Part shown: piece by piece, positions 61,706-64,000 of the stretch | How positions within the stretch are numbered: position 1 is the stretch's first letter | Layout: each line of letters begins with the position of its first letter | From: Gracilaria gracilis | Lineage: Eukaryota > Rhodophyta > Florideophyceae > Gracilariales > Gracilariaceae | Reading direction: 5' to 3' | Assembly: GCA_030374805.1 (NCBI GenBank) | Contig: JARGSG010000236.1 | Location: forward strand, 124,001 to 188,000 | Length of the DNA stretch: 64,000 bases | Notes under the pieces: model-generated | Database searches by the model: none | What the model was told of the DNA's origin: nothing | The model's input: only the letters and a program-made list of their open reading frames with translations | Made by a program: the position numbers and the translations under genes

Positions 61706-62311
61706 GGCCCGGGTTGGTACAGAGTGTGTCTGATCAGCCGTTCACGTACGAAGAGGTAGTGCACGATGGGCTGGTGCCGTGGCACCGCCACGTGTACGAT
61801 TTGGTGATCAAGTGGCGGACGGGTTGGCACAGCGTACAAGTTGGCCACGTGTACGGACTTGGTAGTGATAGTGCAAATTAGACCGATCGTACAGTAGTTA
61901 GTAATGGGGCCCAGACCCGATATTTAGTTGTAGTTCGGATCTCCCGAGGCCCCAATCGTAAACGACAAGCATCTTCTGCCGAACGTCTTCTTCGTTAGTT
62001 TGCACTCACGATAGACCGCATGGCTACCTCTTTATTGGGTTTCTCAGACCGTTCGTACCCTTCCGCACGTTCCTCTACGTGCCTGGTGATACCAATCGTC
62101 CACTCTCCCCTCAACCGCCCGGTGCTTCCGCCCCTTCTCTCCGTTCGGATTCATTACAGTCACAAGACTGTACGCTGCCGCCGCTCCCGTCTCAAGACCG
62201 CTTCGGACTTTCTCATTTTTGTGCATTATACCACATTGGTCTCCCGACTTTGAAGTGGAATTCGAGACCGTACGGAGCAGCAGAACCGATCGTGGAACCG
62301 ATACGTACAGT
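61706..62311 (+). other. possible LTR/leader of the next Ty3-like element
   Basis: About 600 bases without a gene, between a gag fragment and a new gag frame. GTGGGCCCGGG near 61704 and GGGGCCCAGACCC near 61907 form an imperfect inverted pair. The stretch is plausible as a 5' LTR and leader, but the other LTR lies beyond the window, so borders cannot be set. Confidence 0.35.
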
Positions 62312-64000
62312 ATGAGTCATCGTCCGCACGGAGAAATGGGTGAAGGGTCTTTGGTCGAAAAAGACACCGCAAAGTCCGTACCGGTCGCAATTCGCGCCGC
62401 TTCGGATGCCACTTCGGTAGGCCGCCGAAGCACCCGAAGCAACGCGACGGCCTACGCAACGCCGTCAGAGGAACCCGAACGGATGATCCGCGACGGGTCC
62501 GCACGTAATAGGTCTAAGTCCGAACGGAACGAGGACGAGGCAATTGCGCTCGCCCCATTTCCCGGAACGGAGAAGACGCCGCGGGGCGAAGCTGGCCCCG
62601 GGCCGCCACTCCTTACCGAACGGACTAGCGCACGGGAACTCTGGGCAGGGATCGCTCCCTACGCCCTGCAGAGTCTCCGAACGGAAATTGAGGTCCACGT
62701 TCCCATGGCAGTGGAGACGTACCTCAAGGACCGAATCCCGGCGCTTCTGCACCAGGATATTCCACCGATCGTACACGATATGGTCAGGAATATCCTGAAG
62801 ACAGACCGTTCGGAACCTGCTACGTCAGCTCTGAACAGTACACTGGCCGCACTGGGAGCTCAGCTACCGACCCACCCACCCAAATCTTTTATTGACCGTA
62901 CGGACAATGCACCCGCTAGCGGCGAGAGGCAACACCGACCGGCACTGAAGAAGGGCCCAACGAGGGGTCCGCCCGGAGTGTACCTCCCGCCAGTCAACCC
63001 GCAGGACGATCTGAACGGAAGCTCAGGAGATTCCTCCGACGAGAGGAGGAATCGCCGCCGCAGAGGCGGTAGACCGAGCGGAAGTTCCGATTCGGATGAC
63101 GCGCCCCGTAAACGGAAAGACCGTCGCCGCCAGAGAAGGCGAAGATCAGCCAGAACGGACTCGGACTCTTCGGAGTCATCGTCGGATGACGACCGCACGG
63201 ATTCGGAAGTCGACCGACACTCCCGCAGCCCTCGACGGAGGGGGAAGTCCGAACGGTATCGTCCCCGTTCGGACAGGTTGATGCTAAAACGCATCAGGCT
63301 CTTGAACGAGAAGTTCGCCAAAGTGGTGGACTACCGTACGTACAGGTTGCTCAGGAGGAGCCAGACGTACAATTCGCGGGTGGCGCGCAAGATTGCGCGC
63401 TACCAAAAGAAATTGAATGTCCAGATGAAGGGTCATTCCTTTTCCGGGACGGATTCGATATCGGTGCTCAATTTCTTACAGCGGTTTAAAACCGCTTGCA
63501 ACCACAACGGACTCACTGAGGGGGCAGCCCTCTGGTGGTTCCAGTTTTACCTGACCGGACCAGCACACGCTCTGGTTCAGTCTCGGCTCGAAGGTGAGTC
63601 TGGCGCTGTCGACCGTACTCGGGATAAGTCTCTCCATACGTACGAAGAGGTAGTCAACTTTCTGTTGACCACGTACGCAACGGATGAGATCATTGCCGAC
63701 GCCGCCGCAGAGGTCACCCTCTACCGCCAAGCGTCAGGCATGTCCGAAACGGAATTCGCCCAGAAGCTCTGGACGAAAGCCCTCCGTTGCGGAAATGTCT
63801 TTAGCGATCGGAATTTGAAGGGGATCTTCGTCGAAGGTCTCCTTGCCACCATACGGTCAAAGGTGAGGAATCACCTCACCTCGCATCCCAATATCGGATA
63901 CGATGCACTTGCCCGTTACGCGGAATCGTACGGAGACACCCATCGTGCCTCACGTAGACAGTCCGTTCGGGTCGGTACTCAAAAGCCAACCGTTCGGAAA
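62312..64000 (+). mobile_element. Ty3-like gag gene, open to the window edge
   Basis: From ATG 62312 the frame is open for 563 codons and runs off the end. Residues 1-220 are mixed. A very charged Arg/Asp/Ser-rich stretch lies at about 230-330. A gag-type domain follows (ALWWFQFYLTGPAHALVQSR, SLHTYEEVVNFLLTTY, VTLYRQASGMSETEFAQKL, FVEGLLATIRSKVRNHL). The part seen shows no break, so the element may be young. Its family beyond Ty3-like is unclear without pol. It differs strongly from the fragment at 61241. Confidence 0.65.

Overview
The window reads as nuclear DNA of a small-genome, intron-poor photosynthetic eukaryote. A red alga fits best. The reasons are single-exon genes on both strands, a plastid-type C-terminal processing protease with a transit-like leader, a plant-type TDY MAP kinase, a GPH-type sugar transporter, and an AMBRA1-type WD40 protein. 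Many transposable elements of eukaryotic type are also present. The assignment to a lineage is inference; no marker gene settles it.

Layout. Bases 1-4751 hold the tail of a hAT transposase and then mostly gene-free sequence with two minisatellites. Bases 4752-16265 are a gene cluster: ctpA (-), a sugar transporter (+), an AMBRA1-like gene (-), a TDY MAP kinase (+), and a frame-broken disordered protein (+). The last three are very GC-rich and have pyrimidine-rich leaders. Bases 16972-19300 hold a two-exon hypothetical gene and UBAC2 between 160-bp inverted repeats. Bases 20295-30826 contain a 1.7-kb inverted duplication, each arm carrying a gene for an RGG-tailed protein. Between the arms lie a UBAC2 fragment fused to a LINE fragment, a 1401-residue SAC-domain phosphatase that looks like synaptojanin, and a decayed gene. 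Bases 31031-41344 hold a HAD phosphatase, a small ORF, a proline-rich 725-residue protein, a strictosidine-synthase-like protein, a small broken ORF and an 810-residue orphan.

The right third is mostly mobile DNA. A tandem Copia insertion (three LTRs, two internal regions, one 5-bp target duplication) fills 41548-51211. A PIF/Harbinger DNA transposon with matching terminal inverted repeats and TAA target duplications spans 51528-60017. Between its transposase gene and its second gene it carries about 4.4 kb of a decayed UBR4/BIG ubiquitin ligase gene. I consider this captured gene fragment the most notable item. Foldback repeats, a Ty3-like gag fossil and the start of a second Ty3-like element, which runs off the edge, end the window.

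The host genes do not form one pathway. They include plastid proteolysis, sugar transport, signalling, autophagy or ubiquitin scaffolding, ER quality control and phosphoinositide turnover. Coordinates of starts use the first ATG that fits the family. Several frame breaks lie in GC homopolymers and may be assembly errors.
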